A stretch of 64,000 bases of DNA from Synechococcales cyanobacterium GL140_1_metabat_312 (GTDB lineage Bacteria; Cyanobacteriota; Cyanobacteriia; Leptolyngbyales; Leptolyngbyaceae). This document shows positions 37,863 through 47,043 of the stretch, one piece after another. Numbering within the stretch: position 1 is the first letter of the stretch; every line of letters starts with the position of its first letter. The notes under the pieces are model-generated. The model ran no database searches. It was not told the origin of the DNA and saw nothing but the letters and a program-made list of their open reading frames with translations. The position numbers and the translations under genes are program-made. The DNA lies in contig JANXWB010000094.1 of assembly GCA_025351345.1 (NCBI GenBank), positions 48,955 through 112,954 of the forward strand. Direction: 5' to 3'.

Positions 37863-40301
37863 CTAAGCCTCAATTACAACCCGTAAATTCCCACGTTTCC
37901 GAATAACTCGACAAGAAGTCGTCGTACCGCTGCGTTCTTTAGCCGATGGGCCTTGACGAATGAACTCCAAATCCACCAAAGTCGATCCCACATGTAAATT
38001 TGTAATCGTCAAATGTTGGATATTCGCAGGCAAAGCCGGATCAATAATCCGTAAACAATTTGCAGGTGCATCAGGAACCAAATTGGTCATCATTTGCAAC
38101 AACTGAAACACCGTTCCCGTCGCCCATGCTTGGGGAGAACAAGCCACAGGATAGCGCACAGGTTCACTATCGCCCTGACGTTCATAACCGCATAACAACT
38201 CCGGTGGACGCTGATAGGGTTGGCGCAAGGTCATATCCAACAACGCTTGACCCAGCTCCAAAGCATGATCCACATGGCCCAACGATCGTAATCCTAAGGC
38301 AATCATGCCATTGTCATGGGGCCACACAGAACCCAAGTGATACCCCATAGGATTGTAAGCCGGAGAAAAGCTGCTGAGAGTCCGAATCCCCCAACCATTG
38401 AACATATCAGGCGCTTGGAGACGTTCAGCGACACTTTTAGCTTTCTCATTGTCTAAAATTCCAAGGTTCAAACAATGGCCAGGATTTGAGGTGATGCTAT
38501 CCACCATTTTGCCCTCGCCATCAAGCGCTAAAGCAATAAATCCTTCACCCTCCATCCAGAAATCTCTATTAAATCGTTCTTTCAATTGCTCCGCTTCCTC
38601 CCTCCAACGATCGCCCAAATCAGGCCGTTTTCGACTATGAGCCAGTTCACTCATCCGCATTTTTGCCGCATAGACATACCCTTGAACTTCACACAATGCA
38701 ATTGGCCCGATCGCCATTTTGCCATTGCGATCGACAATACAATCTCCAGAGTCTTTCCAGCCTTGATTAATCAAACCGCGCTTCGATCGTTTGCTATAAC
38801 TGAGATAACCTGTTTCCGCAATTTCCCGATCAATCCAACGCATCGCCATCAATGCATTTTCCCACAACCGCTCAGTTGTTTCCCGATCGCCCGTCCACGC
38901 ATAATATTCCGCATACAACATCAACCACAGCGGCGTTGCATCAACGGTTCCGTAATAAGGCGTATGGGGAATTTTTTCACAGCGAGCCAGCTCCCCAAGA
39001 CGAATTTCATGGAGAATTTTTCCCGGTTCTTCTTCCCGCCAATCGTCGTCGTATTTTCCTTGGTAATGAGCAAGCACGGTTAACGTATCACGGGCGATCG
39101 ATGGATTGAGCACTAAACATTGAGACGCGGCAATAATAGAATCTCGACCAAATAGGGTACAAAACCATGGAACTCCGGCTGATAGGACTTTCCCTTTTTC
39201 AAACGTCTGCCGTAGTAAATAAATATCTTGCTCTGCCCGTTCAATGACTTGATTAACGGCTTTATTATCCGTGCGAATTTGGGTGGCTGAGGCACGCCAT
39301 TCCTGTTCCTCCATCATTTCTGCGGCCTTCGCCTGCACTAACGTCATGGGCACGGGGACGCGGGAAACAGGTTGGCTGTTGGTCAGCAAACTAATCCGAT
39401 AACTGAGGCGTTCTGTAGCATGGGATTCCAGTTCAATATGCCAGAGGGCGGTGTAGCCTTTGAAGGCTTGGGGTTGGTTGTGGAAAAACTGAATATGAGA
39501 TTCCATGATGCTGCCATCCAGACCTTGGTAGGCCATGCTCATTTCGCTTGGGTCTTCATACAGTGCATAGGCTTCAACCGGAGGTGTTGATTGATCGTTA
39601 GTTGTAAGTCGCACGACTCGCCGTAGTAGTTGGCCATGCTCTTTACGATCGAAGCCCCGAATTTCAAATAAATCAGTAAAGTCTGCATCAAAGCTCAAAC
39701 TCAAATCAAATGATATGGAATCTGATCCGTAGTTAGTCAAGGTGATTTCTTCAAATAATCCGCCATTTAATACTAATTCCCGCTGAATTCCAATGGTCTC
39801 GGCTGGGATATCATCTAGACGCGGATTTGCACAGAGGACGGACAGAGAAAACCCCCGTTGGGCGGTGCTGCTGAGGAGAATGGGCGATCGGTTGTTGAGT
39901 TGTAATTCCAGCCGACTCAGGAAGCGCGAGTCACGACAAAATAGACCCATGCTAGTGACAACGCCATCATCCAAACAGCCTGAAATGTTTCCTAAGGTGT
40001 CTGTAATTAAAAATAGATCGTCATCTTTCACCGTCAAGGTCTGTTGCATCCGATCGCTAAAGCTACAGCCCCAACTGGGAATCGGAAATTCCTCTGCTGC
40101 TGCATAAACTCGCCGATCGACTTCAACAACTTTTTCTAGGACATTACAGGCCATTGGCTCGTGAGGAGGATTGGGGATGGCAATCGAGTTAATCGCTGAA
40201 GTGATAAGTTCTGAGGAACTCGGCGATACTGATTGCACTAGGCTGTCAGATTTAGGTTGTAATTTATTAGCGACACGTTTTGATTGAGAGGGCATGGTCA
40301 C
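37863..40301 (-). CDS. Amylo-alpha-1,6-glucosidase-type glycogen debranching enzyme
   Basis: 812 residues. The N-terminal beta domain (about 85-300) opens DDLFLITDTLGNISGCL, typical of GDE_N_bis; the C-terminal (alpha/alpha)6 barrel (about 330-740) has GVPWFCTLFGRDSIIAASQ, KILHEIRLGELARCEKIPHTPYYGTVDATPLWL, and GYHLGSVWPHDNGMIALGL. These match the GH133-like proteins called amylo-alpha-1,6-glucosidase in cyanobacteria, distinct from GlgX. Glycogen or a related alpha-glucan is the probable substrate. It stands alone, with a 500-bp spacer upstream. Confidence 0.88.
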   Translation of the reverse strand: MTMPSQSKRVANKLQPKSDSLVQSVSPSSSELITSAINSIAIPNPPHEPMACNVLEKVVEVDRRVYAAAEEFPIPSWGCSFSDRMQQTLTVKDDDLFLITDTLGNISGCLDDGVVTSMGLFCRDSRFLSRLELQLNNRSPILLSSTAQRGFSLSVLCANPRLDDIPAETIGIQRELVLNGGLFEEITLTNYGSDSISFDLSLSFDADFTDLFEIRGFDRKEHGQLLRRVVRLTTNDQSTPPVEAYALYEDPSEMSMAYQGLDGSIMESHIQFFHNQPQAFKGYTALWHIELESHATERLSYRISLLTNSQPVSRVPVPMTLVQAKAAEMMEEQEWRASATQIRTDNKAVNQVIERAEQDIYLLRQTFEKGKVLSAGVPWFCTLFGRDSIIAASQCLVLNPSIARDTLTVLAHYQGKYDDDWREEEPGKILHEIRLGELARCEKIPHTPYYGTVDATPLWLMLYAEYYAWTGDRETTERLWENALMAMRWIDREIAETGYLSYSKRSKRGLINQGWKDSGDCIVDRNGKMAIGPIALCEVQGYVYAAKMRMSELAHSRKRPDLGDRWREEAEQLKERFNRDFWMEGEGFIALALDGEGKMVDSITSNPGHCLNLGILDNEKAKSVAERLQAPDMFNGWGIRTLSSFSPAYNPMGYHLGSVWPHDNGMIALGLRSLGHVDHALELGQALLDMTLRQPYQRPPELLCGYERQGDSEPVRYPVACSPQAWATGTVFQLLQMMTNLVPDAPANCLRIIDPALPANIQHLTITNLHVGSTLVDLEFIRQGPSAKERSGTTTSCRVIRKRGNLRVVIEA

Positions 40302-40799
40302 TCCAGCAAATCTAATAAAGTAGTTGCATTCATCTAAGGTACGTCAGGGCTATGGGAAATCTGCGTTCTTTAGAAAGCTTTAAGAATTCTTGTTGAAACA
40401 CGACACAAATTAGCTCTATTACTCACTAACCTAAAGTGTTGATGTCCTAACATGAAAACACTATCTAAAATTATGGTCTAAAATTATGGCTAATTCCTGA
40501 AAAAATGTCTATCATACTTAGTTAAGGAATCCTAAATACTATCAAGATTAAGGTATCTGTGTTTGGGTTAATATCCTCTATTTTGTCCGCACTATTTTGT
40601 CTATATTTGATAGGTTTATTCTTCGATTCGATCGTGGAAAACTATATCGTCAATATGTTCATTTTAAGACTGGATTGTCGTTGAGATTACGAACAATCTG
40701 CACTGAGCTAACCTTAGATGAACGTAGGCTAATTTCAAAGTAAGTATTGCACTTATTTATCGCTCAATCTATTTCTAGTTATCCCCAAAGAGGTATCCT
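40302..40799. other. AT-rich divergent spacer
   Basis: About 0.5 kb between two divergent starts. A direct repeat of TCTAAAATTATGG occurs twice in tandem near 40467-40493. I see no gene or clear RNA in it. Confidence 0.4.
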
Positions 40800-41837
40800 G
40801 TGGCTCTGTATGCAGATCTTCATCGTCACTTAGGTGGCTCCGTCGTACCCAGAATTCTGTGGCGTTATTTAGAGCGTAGTCAGTCTAGTCTGACGGCTCA
40901 GTATGAGACTTATGCTAATTTTGAAACGTTTTATACTCGTCCGCGAAATACCTTAGAAGAGTATCTTGAGCTTCATAGTTTGGTAGAAAAAGTCCAAACG
41001 CCCGAAAGTTTGCCGTATTTTATATGTCGGCTTTTGCGAGGTGCGTATATTTTTGAAAATCTGGCGTATCTAGAACTCCGATCGACTCCTTATTTGCGAA
41101 CCGATGAAACGCGGTCTCAGAGCGATCGGATTGAGCAAATGAGTCAAATCATCGAGATTATTGGTCAATCGGCTCGTCAGGTGGAATATCCGATTGTAAT
41201 GAGCCAAATTGTCTGTCTACATACTAAGTTACCCTATGAGGTTAATAAGGCGATCGTAGATTTGGCGATTAATCATCCGCAATTTGTCTGTGGCATTGAC
41301 TTGGCAGGGAGCGATCGGTTGTATGCCGAGCGGATGCATGAGTTTGTTAAGCTCTATGCCTATGCCCGAAATCATGGGGTGAACACGACAGGACATTTGT
41401 ATGAAACGGTAAATGGTTGTTATCCTGAATTGCTGCCCTATTTGATGCGGATTGGTCACGGGATTCAAATTCCGATGAAGTATCCTGAATTACTAAAAGA
41501 CATTGCGGCTAGTGGTCAATGTTTGGAAGTGTGTCCTTCAACCTATCCAAAAACAGGAACATTGAAAGATATTTCTGAATTAAAGGTGGTGTTCGATCGT
41601 TGCTTTGATGCGGGTGTTGATATTGCAATTTGTACAGATAATGCTGGATTGCATAATGTTCGATTGACTCAGGAATATGAGAATCTTTTGACGCTCGATA
41701 TTATTGGGTTTGAAGAACTCCAAGCTTGCCAAGAAGCTGCGTTTCGTCATGGTTTTGCTTGGGGTTATCAAGAGCGTCCAGCCTCAATGCTCAGTCGGTT
41801 AATGCAGTGGGAGGGGAGCGGAACTGTCGTAAACTAG
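40800..41837 (+). CDS. Adenosine-deaminase-like amidohydrolase
   Basis: 345 residues from a GTG start preceded by AAAGAGG at 6 nt. The fold is that of metal-dependent adenosine/AMP deaminases: LHRHLGGS (HxH metal ligands, about 7-14), GIDLAGSD, GHLYE in place of the usual HAGE with the glutamate kept, LMRIGHGIQ, EVCPSTYPKTG, and AICTDNAGLHN where classic enzymes have TDDP. The changes around the substrate suggest a substrate other than adenosine. Its neighbours do not help. Confidence 0.82.
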   Translation: MALYADLHRHLGGSVVPRILWRYLERSQSSLTAQYETYANFETFYTRPRNTLEEYLELHSLVEKVQTPESLPYFICRLLRGAYIFENLAYLELRSTPYLRTDETRSQSDRIEQMSQIIEIIGQSARQVEYPIVMSQIVCLHTKLPYEVNKAIVDLAINHPQFVCGIDLAGSDRLYAERMHEFVKLYAYARNHGVNTTGHLYETVNGCYPELLPYLMRIGHGIQIPMKYPELLKDIAASGQCLEVCPSTYPKTGTLKDISELKVVFDRCFDAGVDIAICTDNAGLHNVRLTQEYENLLTLDIIGFEELQACQEAAFRHGFAWGYQERPASMLSRLMQWEGSGTVVN

Positions 41838-41937
41838 GACGATCGTAATCCCTAAAGGAAGCAGCCTCTAAATTACTAGAGGAGGTTTTGATTCATGCGC
41901 TTAGTATTGGCCTAATAGAACCCTTTCTTAATTTCAT

Positions 41938-41974
41938 AGTCCCCCTTTTTAAGGGGGATTTAGGGGGATCGAGA
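41938..41974 (+). repeat. GGGGG/CCCCC hairpin repeat, copy 3
   Basis: AGTCCCCCTTTTTAAGGGGG followed by ATTTAGGGGGATCGAG. It has the same order as the copy at 11737-11773. CCCCCTT/AAGGGGG forms a hairpin. It lies between the deaminase-like gene and the end of the convergent metalloprotease gene, where it may stop transcription. Confidence 0.7.
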
Positions 41975-41996
41975 TTATAGCCAATCTACTAATAAT

Positions 41997-44930
41997 CTAC
42001 TGACTAGACAACGGGGCATCGATCGCTTTAATCAACCGATCGCGAGTCTCTTCCAAATGCGCCACGGTATACAAATCCTTTGAATCAGCCTTTTTCATGG
42101 CCCGAGTCAACACGTCTCGCAGTTGCCGCATTTCATAACGCACCACGGTCTGGGCATCATCTGGCGCATTATATTGTCGCAACGCGATCGCAATTAGCAA
42201 ATTCATATGCTGACGTTGTAGTCCTCGTCGCATCGGTGAAATTTTAAACCCATCTTGTGGCGTAATCACTTCACTCCAAATACTCGACTGCATAGTATCC
42301 ATCAATTCAGGAATGGTTAGGGTTTGAGATGGATTTTTTAATTCACCTTCACGCATTCTAGAAAGACGATCGTAATCGGTCAGTTGAACCATGGTAATGG
42401 TTTGCAAAAAGAGCACCCGATCGAGTATGGGATAATCGAGCTTCGACATCGCGGGCATAACTCCCCAATGACTCCAGCGCGAGGGCGCAAGTTTATTCAA
42501 TAGTTCTGGTGCAAACTGGAATGCTTTTTCATCAAAGACATTTCGACGAATCAGATCTAAAGCCTTGCGCTGATCTACTAAGGACACCGATTCAAACGGA
42601 AAACGTCCCTTCGCATCGCCTTCACGGTATCGATTAAAGTATTGTCCACCAATGTAACTGCTTAAGCTACGGGTATAACCAAAGTAATAACCAAACACTG
42701 CATTGAATGCAATTTTGACATCATTAAAACTTTCTCCCTGCAACGGCAATCGCTGATCCAATCGGCTCCACATAGCTCGTGCATTATCAAACTGGGATTG
42801 GGAATAATTGAGTAAATCACCACTCATATCAAATGCCCGCACCTGAGGATCGAGATCCGAGTACACATCCTCATCCGTCGCATAGGCTAAATCTGGTTCC
42901 GGAGCGCGACCAGCAATTTTTGACAACATATCCCGCTCTTGTCCAGGATTCGGACTCGGAGAAATGCTATATCCATAAGCGATCGCCCATTCATCGTAGG
43001 GACCGACTTTATGAGTATAGTAGTCACCTTGCTTTACACCTTGAGGCGCTAAATTGACGGCATTGTAGTCCATAACGGAACCGACAAGACCCTTTTTATG
43101 GGTGATCTCGGTATTGTTCAATTCATCCGATTTCAACATAGTGCTGCCATGGAAATTATGGCGCAATCCCAAAGTATGGCCGACTTCGTGGGCGAGGAGT
43201 TCTCGTAAGAATTCATTCACGTAGTCCTTCATTGCATCATCGCTGGGCAATACATTTTGCATTAACGACAATGCCATTTGACCGGTCGAAAATTGTTGCA
43301 TCGTAGCCATTCCTTGACATAGATCTTGCAAATTCAGATCATTGGAGGAAAAGCGCAGTCTTGGCATTGCTTTTTTCTGAACAGGCTTAAAGTCTTTACC
43401 GATCGTAATCTGATCAGCACAAAGATTACTTTCTCCAGCGATCGCACTCACCAATGGCAAATTGCGAGATTGATTGCTTTCAATTACCGTCCGAAATTCT
43501 TGCTTTAACGATCGGATAAAGTTTGCATCAATGATCACATCCGCATCTAGAATCTCACCCGTCAATGGATTAGTTCTAGAGGGTCCCATGGCATAGAATG
43601 CATCGGTGGAGGTGAACCAGCGAATGGTATTGTAGCGACTATCAGCAGGATCCCAATCTGCATTATCGGGCATTTGTTTCACGTCAATGGCATTCTTAAA
43701 CCCAATCTTTTCATAGGCTTCATTCCACATCAAAACGCCATCCCGAACCGCATCTCGATATTCCAGCGGAATTGTATTTTCTAACCAAAAGGTAATGGGT
43801 TTAACTGGGGGCGAAAGCTGGGCGGTGGGGTCTGCTTTTTCTAAATGCCAACGATTGATGTAGCGAATAAAGGGTTTTTGGGGAATGCTGCTGCCAAAGT
43901 TTTGAAATGCAGTCAGGAAATATCCAATCCGATCGTCGGCCATTCTTGGACGATAGCCATTCTTTTCAGGCAATGCCGACAAACTATAGCGCACTCGTAA
44001 ATCAAAGGCACGGCTATCGGGCAAAGTATTCATGAAGCTGGGAATACTTTCATTGTCACCGTTTCCGGCATAACCATAGACGGATTCAAGTTCAACGTTT
44101 TGCGGAAAGTTCTTAACAGCGCTGAAGTAAGTGCGCTTTGGATCAATAGAATAAGGGCTTTCTAATACTGCCGAAATTAACGGTTTTAGTCCCGGCAAAT
44201 CCGCTAGAAACAATGGCGTTAAATCAATTAATACACTTTTACGATCGGCATGAGTAGCAATAATTTTAAGGGCTTCAAGCGGCGAGTCACTGAAGCTACG
44301 GCCTACGCTGCGAGAAATGGGCGAACCGGGATCGCTCCGAATATAAGTATTAGGCACCACAAATTGAATGGTGTCATTCACACGGCGCAAATTGAACAAA
44401 AATTCACCAACGGGCAATCCACTATATAGACCCCGTTGCCCGATCGCCGATTCCAGCGTCATGATGGCTAGGTAATTTTCATTAATTTGCTCTGGAAAGA
44501 CTTCCATTAAAAGCTTTCCATCTTTTTCGTTGCGATAAAGGGTGAAGAGTCCTTCAGTTTTTTTTAGTTTTTTAGTCACCGTCTCAAAGCTCGGTTCTTC
44601 AGTTCCACCTGAGGCACCTGCCGGGGATTTCCGATTTAACTTTGGAGCGGTGGAATTGGCTTTTTGTGGACTGGCCGCGTTGGGTTTCTGTTGAGGCTTC
44701 TGCTGTGGAATAGCGGATTTTTTGGGTTTGGCCGCGATCTCCAATGACTCTCGGGCATCTGAAGGTCCAGAGTTCGATTCAGCGGATGAGAAGACGATCG
44801 CCTGCACTAGACTGGGCGCAAATAGCGGCACCATCGTAATCAGGAATCCTAACGAAAAGGCTAGAACCATTCTCCAAGTCACCAGTCGCATCAAACGCTG
44901 AGCTAACCGAAAAAGAAAAAATCGTGTCAT
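41997..44930 (-). CDS. Zinc-dependent metalloprotease, DUF5117/DUF4953 type
   Basis: 977 residues. An N-terminal signal or anchor (MVLAFSLGFLITMVPLFAPS, about 20-40) is followed by a Pro/Lys/Ala-rich stretch. The DUF5117-like region (GLFTLYRNEKDGKLLMEVFPEQIN) precedes the metzincin-type zinc site HEVGHTLGLRHNFHGS at about 578-593, and a long C-terminal region follows. This domain order matches the large extracytoplasmic zinc proteases of this group, whose substrates are poorly known. It is not in an operon. Confidence 0.9.
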   Translation of the reverse strand: MTRFFLFRLAQRLMRLVTWRMVLAFSLGFLITMVPLFAPSLVQAIVFSSAESNSGPSDARESLEIAAKPKKSAIPQQKPQQKPNAASPQKANSTAPKLNRKSPAGASGGTEEPSFETVTKKLKKTEGLFTLYRNEKDGKLLMEVFPEQINENYLAIMTLESAIGQRGLYSGLPVGEFLFNLRRVNDTIQFVVPNTYIRSDPGSPISRSVGRSFSDSPLEALKIIATHADRKSVLIDLTPLFLADLPGLKPLISAVLESPYSIDPKRTYFSAVKNFPQNVELESVYGYAGNGDNESIPSFMNTLPDSRAFDLRVRYSLSALPEKNGYRPRMADDRIGYFLTAFQNFGSSIPQKPFIRYINRWHLEKADPTAQLSPPVKPITFWLENTIPLEYRDAVRDGVLMWNEAYEKIGFKNAIDVKQMPDNADWDPADSRYNTIRWFTSTDAFYAMGPSRTNPLTGEILDADVIIDANFIRSLKQEFRTVIESNQSRNLPLVSAIAGESNLCADQITIGKDFKPVQKKAMPRLRFSSNDLNLQDLCQGMATMQQFSTGQMALSLMQNVLPSDDAMKDYVNEFLRELLAHEVGHTLGLRHNFHGSTMLKSDELNNTEITHKKGLVGSVMDYNAVNLAPQGVKQGDYYTHKVGPYDEWAIAYGYSISPSPNPGQERDMLSKIAGRAPEPDLAYATDEDVYSDLDPQVRAFDMSGDLLNYSQSQFDNARAMWSRLDQRLPLQGESFNDVKIAFNAVFGYYFGYTRSLSSYIGGQYFNRYREGDAKGRFPFESVSLVDQRKALDLIRRNVFDEKAFQFAPELLNKLAPSRWSHWGVMPAMSKLDYPILDRVLFLQTITMVQLTDYDRLSRMREGELKNPSQTLTIPELMDTMQSSIWSEVITPQDGFKISPMRRGLQRQHMNLLIAIALRQYNAPDDAQTVVRYEMRQLRDVLTRAMKKADSKDLYTVAHLEETRDRLIKAIDAPLSSQ

Positions 44931-45136
44931 GGGGAGGGGAATCCGGCGATCTACTTACTTAACACAGGCTTAACGTTATAAGTCTACCTGCTCACTATTG
45001 AAATCGTTGTCCTGAATAATAATTATGTTTTAAGAGTCAATTCTAAATCTTGTAAAATATAAATCTACTCGGTAAGCTCTCAAGACGTTTCTACGCTGTT
45101 AATGCTCAATAGTCGATACTTACGGTGGACTGTCCT

Positions 45137-45565
45137 ATGACAACCGATCGCGCTACGACGATAGATCTTACAGGAACTTGGTTAGGGACGTATTGGCAAT
45201 CCCATAGTGATCCCCATAGTGATCCCCATAGTGACCCGACGCGGTTTGAAGCCTCGCTGGTCCAGGGTCTCAATACACTAAGCGGAAATATTTTAGATGA
45301 TAGTTGGTTGGGAGAAGCGTTGGTGACGGGAGAGCGATCGGGGATGGGGCTTCAGTTTACCAAACGCTATCTTTCTGGGAATCACGATGTGGTGATTTAT
45401 ACGGGGACTATTGCAGAGCATGGTGATGCGATGCATGGGAATTGGAGCATTGGCGAGGGCGATCGGTGGGTGGGGACTTGGGAAGCCCATCGTAAGGCGG
45501 ATGGGTTGATGGAGGAGTTGACGCGGCAAATCCGCAACCAAAATCTGGTGGGTGCGGGGCGTTAG
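45137..45565 (+). CDS. Small beta-rich protein with HSDP repeats, unknown
   Basis: 142 residues from the ATG at 45137; a GTG four codons earlier lacks a ribosome site. It reads like a lipocalin-type barrel: IDLTGTWLGTYWQS, FEASLVQGLNTLSGNILDD, VIYTGTIAEHGDAMHGNWSI, RWVGTWEAHR. An exact 12-bp repeat encoding H-S-D-P three times (last codon pair varied) interrupts the first loop. The family is not recognised. Its stop is convergent with, and 1-2 bp from, the CcmO-like gene. Confidence 0.6.
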   Translation: MTTDRATTIDLTGTWLGTYWQSHSDPHSDPHSDPTRFEASLVQGLNTLSGNILDDSWLGEALVTGERSGMGLQFTKRYLSGNHDVVIYTGTIAEHGDAMHGNWSIGEGDRWVGTWEAHRKADGLMEELTRQIRNQNLVGAGR

Positions 45566-45566
45566 A

Positions 45567-46805
45567 CTAGCGTTTTCTACCGTTACGACGTTTCGATCGC
45601 GCATGGAATCCTTTATTATCCGGTGGCTTTTGGCCTGTTCCGGGTTCGGTAGGGGATTTCGATTTTGGTTTGCGGGCTTTTTGATTTGGAGGCGGAACGA
45701 TCGGCTCGGGTTCAGGTTCGGGCTGAACAATCGACTTAAATTTTTCACGCAAGAGCTCATCGATTTTCAATTGTTCCTGACGTTCGAGTTCGCGCTGCGA
45801 TTTTTCAAGTTCGCGCTGAAGTTCTCGTTCTTTGTTTTGTCGCTCTTTTTCTTGATCTGCCAAGGCTTCGGCATTGAGCGGGATGGCTTTGAGTTGTTCA
45901 TCAAGATCCAATTCATCCCACAGATCTAGGGTCAAATCACGATCCATGGGGACAGGTTCTGAAATGCGGAACGTTGATTCTTCTGCGTTGCTGGATTTGC
46001 GCGGTTCGGAGACCATCCAAGGATCCTCCGTAATGGGGATTTCCAGACGCAAGGGTTCACGAGTAGGGGTGCGTTCGATTTCGATCGGATCGGCGATGGG
46101 GAGTTCCAGCGGCTGCAAGGGCTGTCGAGTTTGTTCTTCTTCGACGGGCATGGCGATCGGCATTTTCACAGGCTGGAGCTGCTCCACCCACGCAGCGGCG
46201 ATCGGTAACGTCCGGTCTAGGTCATCCAACGGTCTAGGGACAATCATCACGGCATGGAGTTCGCCAATGCGCTGGGCTTCGACCATACCAATTTCGATCG
46301 CAGCGGCAACATTAGAAACGGAGCCTCGAACAATCCCGGTACAGAGTCCGGATCCGGTGGTATGGTAACCGGTTAGGGTGACCTCTGCTGATTTCAACAT
46401 GGCATCACAGGCAGCGACGAGGGCGGGAAAGCCGCGTGTTTCAATCAGACCGATGGCCTGATCGCGGAACCGATTGTTTTCTTGTCCAGCGGAGAGTTCG
46501 GCAAGACGACGACCAATGGGCAAAATTTCTTCGAGATTGGGCATGGGACGCGGAATAATTACATAGGTGGCGTTCTGCCCAAATTTTTCCGCCATTTCCG
46601 TCCCTGTTTCAATGGCCATTCGCACATCAGGAGTGGGACCACGTACGACGGCAGTACAGTAGCCACTGCCCACTTCCTCGTAGCCGACTAAGGTGACGGA
46701 TGCTTGCTTGAGCATCATGTCAGCAATACCAACGATCGCAGGGAAGCTGCGGACTGAAATGAGTCCTAGGGCTAGATGTGAGTAGGGATCGTCCGATCGA
46801 TTCAT
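45567..46805 (-). CDS. ccmO: Tandem-BMC carboxysome shell protein, CcmO type, with long C-terminal tail
   Basis: 412 residues from the ATG at 46805, preceded by GGAAG; an in-frame GTG 33 bp upstream is possible. Two BMC domains are clear: about 11-100 (ALGLISVRSFPAIVGIADMML, TLVGYEEVGSGYCTAVVRG) and about 117-200 (AIGLIETRGFPALVAACDAML, TLTGYHTTGSGLCTGIVRG). They should form pseudo-hexameric trimers in the shell. Typical CcmO stops after about 260-290 residues. Here another ~205 residues follow: Pro/Glu-rich, then a charged coiled coil (NKERELQRELEKSQRELERQ) and a basic end (SKRRNGRKR). It stands apart from other ccm genes. Confidence 0.85.
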   Translation of the reverse strand: MNRSDDPYSHLALGLISVRSFPAIVGIADMMLKQASVTLVGYEEVGSGYCTAVVRGPTPDVRMAIETGTEMAEKFGQNATYVIIPRPMPNLEEILPIGRRLAELSAGQENNRFRDQAIGLIETRGFPALVAACDAMLKSAEVTLTGYHTTGSGLCTGIVRGSVSNVAAAIEIGMVEAQRIGELHAVMIVPRPLDDLDRTLPIAAAWVEQLQPVKMPIAMPVEEEQTRQPLQPLELPIADPIEIERTPTREPLRLEIPITEDPWMVSEPRKSSNAEESTFRISEPVPMDRDLTLDLWDELDLDEQLKAIPLNAEALADQEKERQNKERELQRELEKSQRELERQEQLKIDELLREKFKSIVQPEPEPEPIVPPPNQKARKPKSKSPTEPGTGQKPPDNKGFHARSKRRNGRKR

Positions 46806-47043
46806 GAAACTTCCAAAGAAAACTGCGCTGGCGTTCACTTCCTATTGTAGAGGGAAGCGCGATCGCTGGCTTAGACTTACTGATTTAGGGACAATTTTAA
46901 TGTGTATTACCAGGATTTTAAGAGTTCTAAGCAGTCACACTAGGTAGGCTCTAAAGTATGAAGTCGATAGATTTGATTGGTCGATAGATTTAATGGTTTG
47001 GATATTAATGTAGAACTTACCAAACCGATCGAGTTTCAGAACA

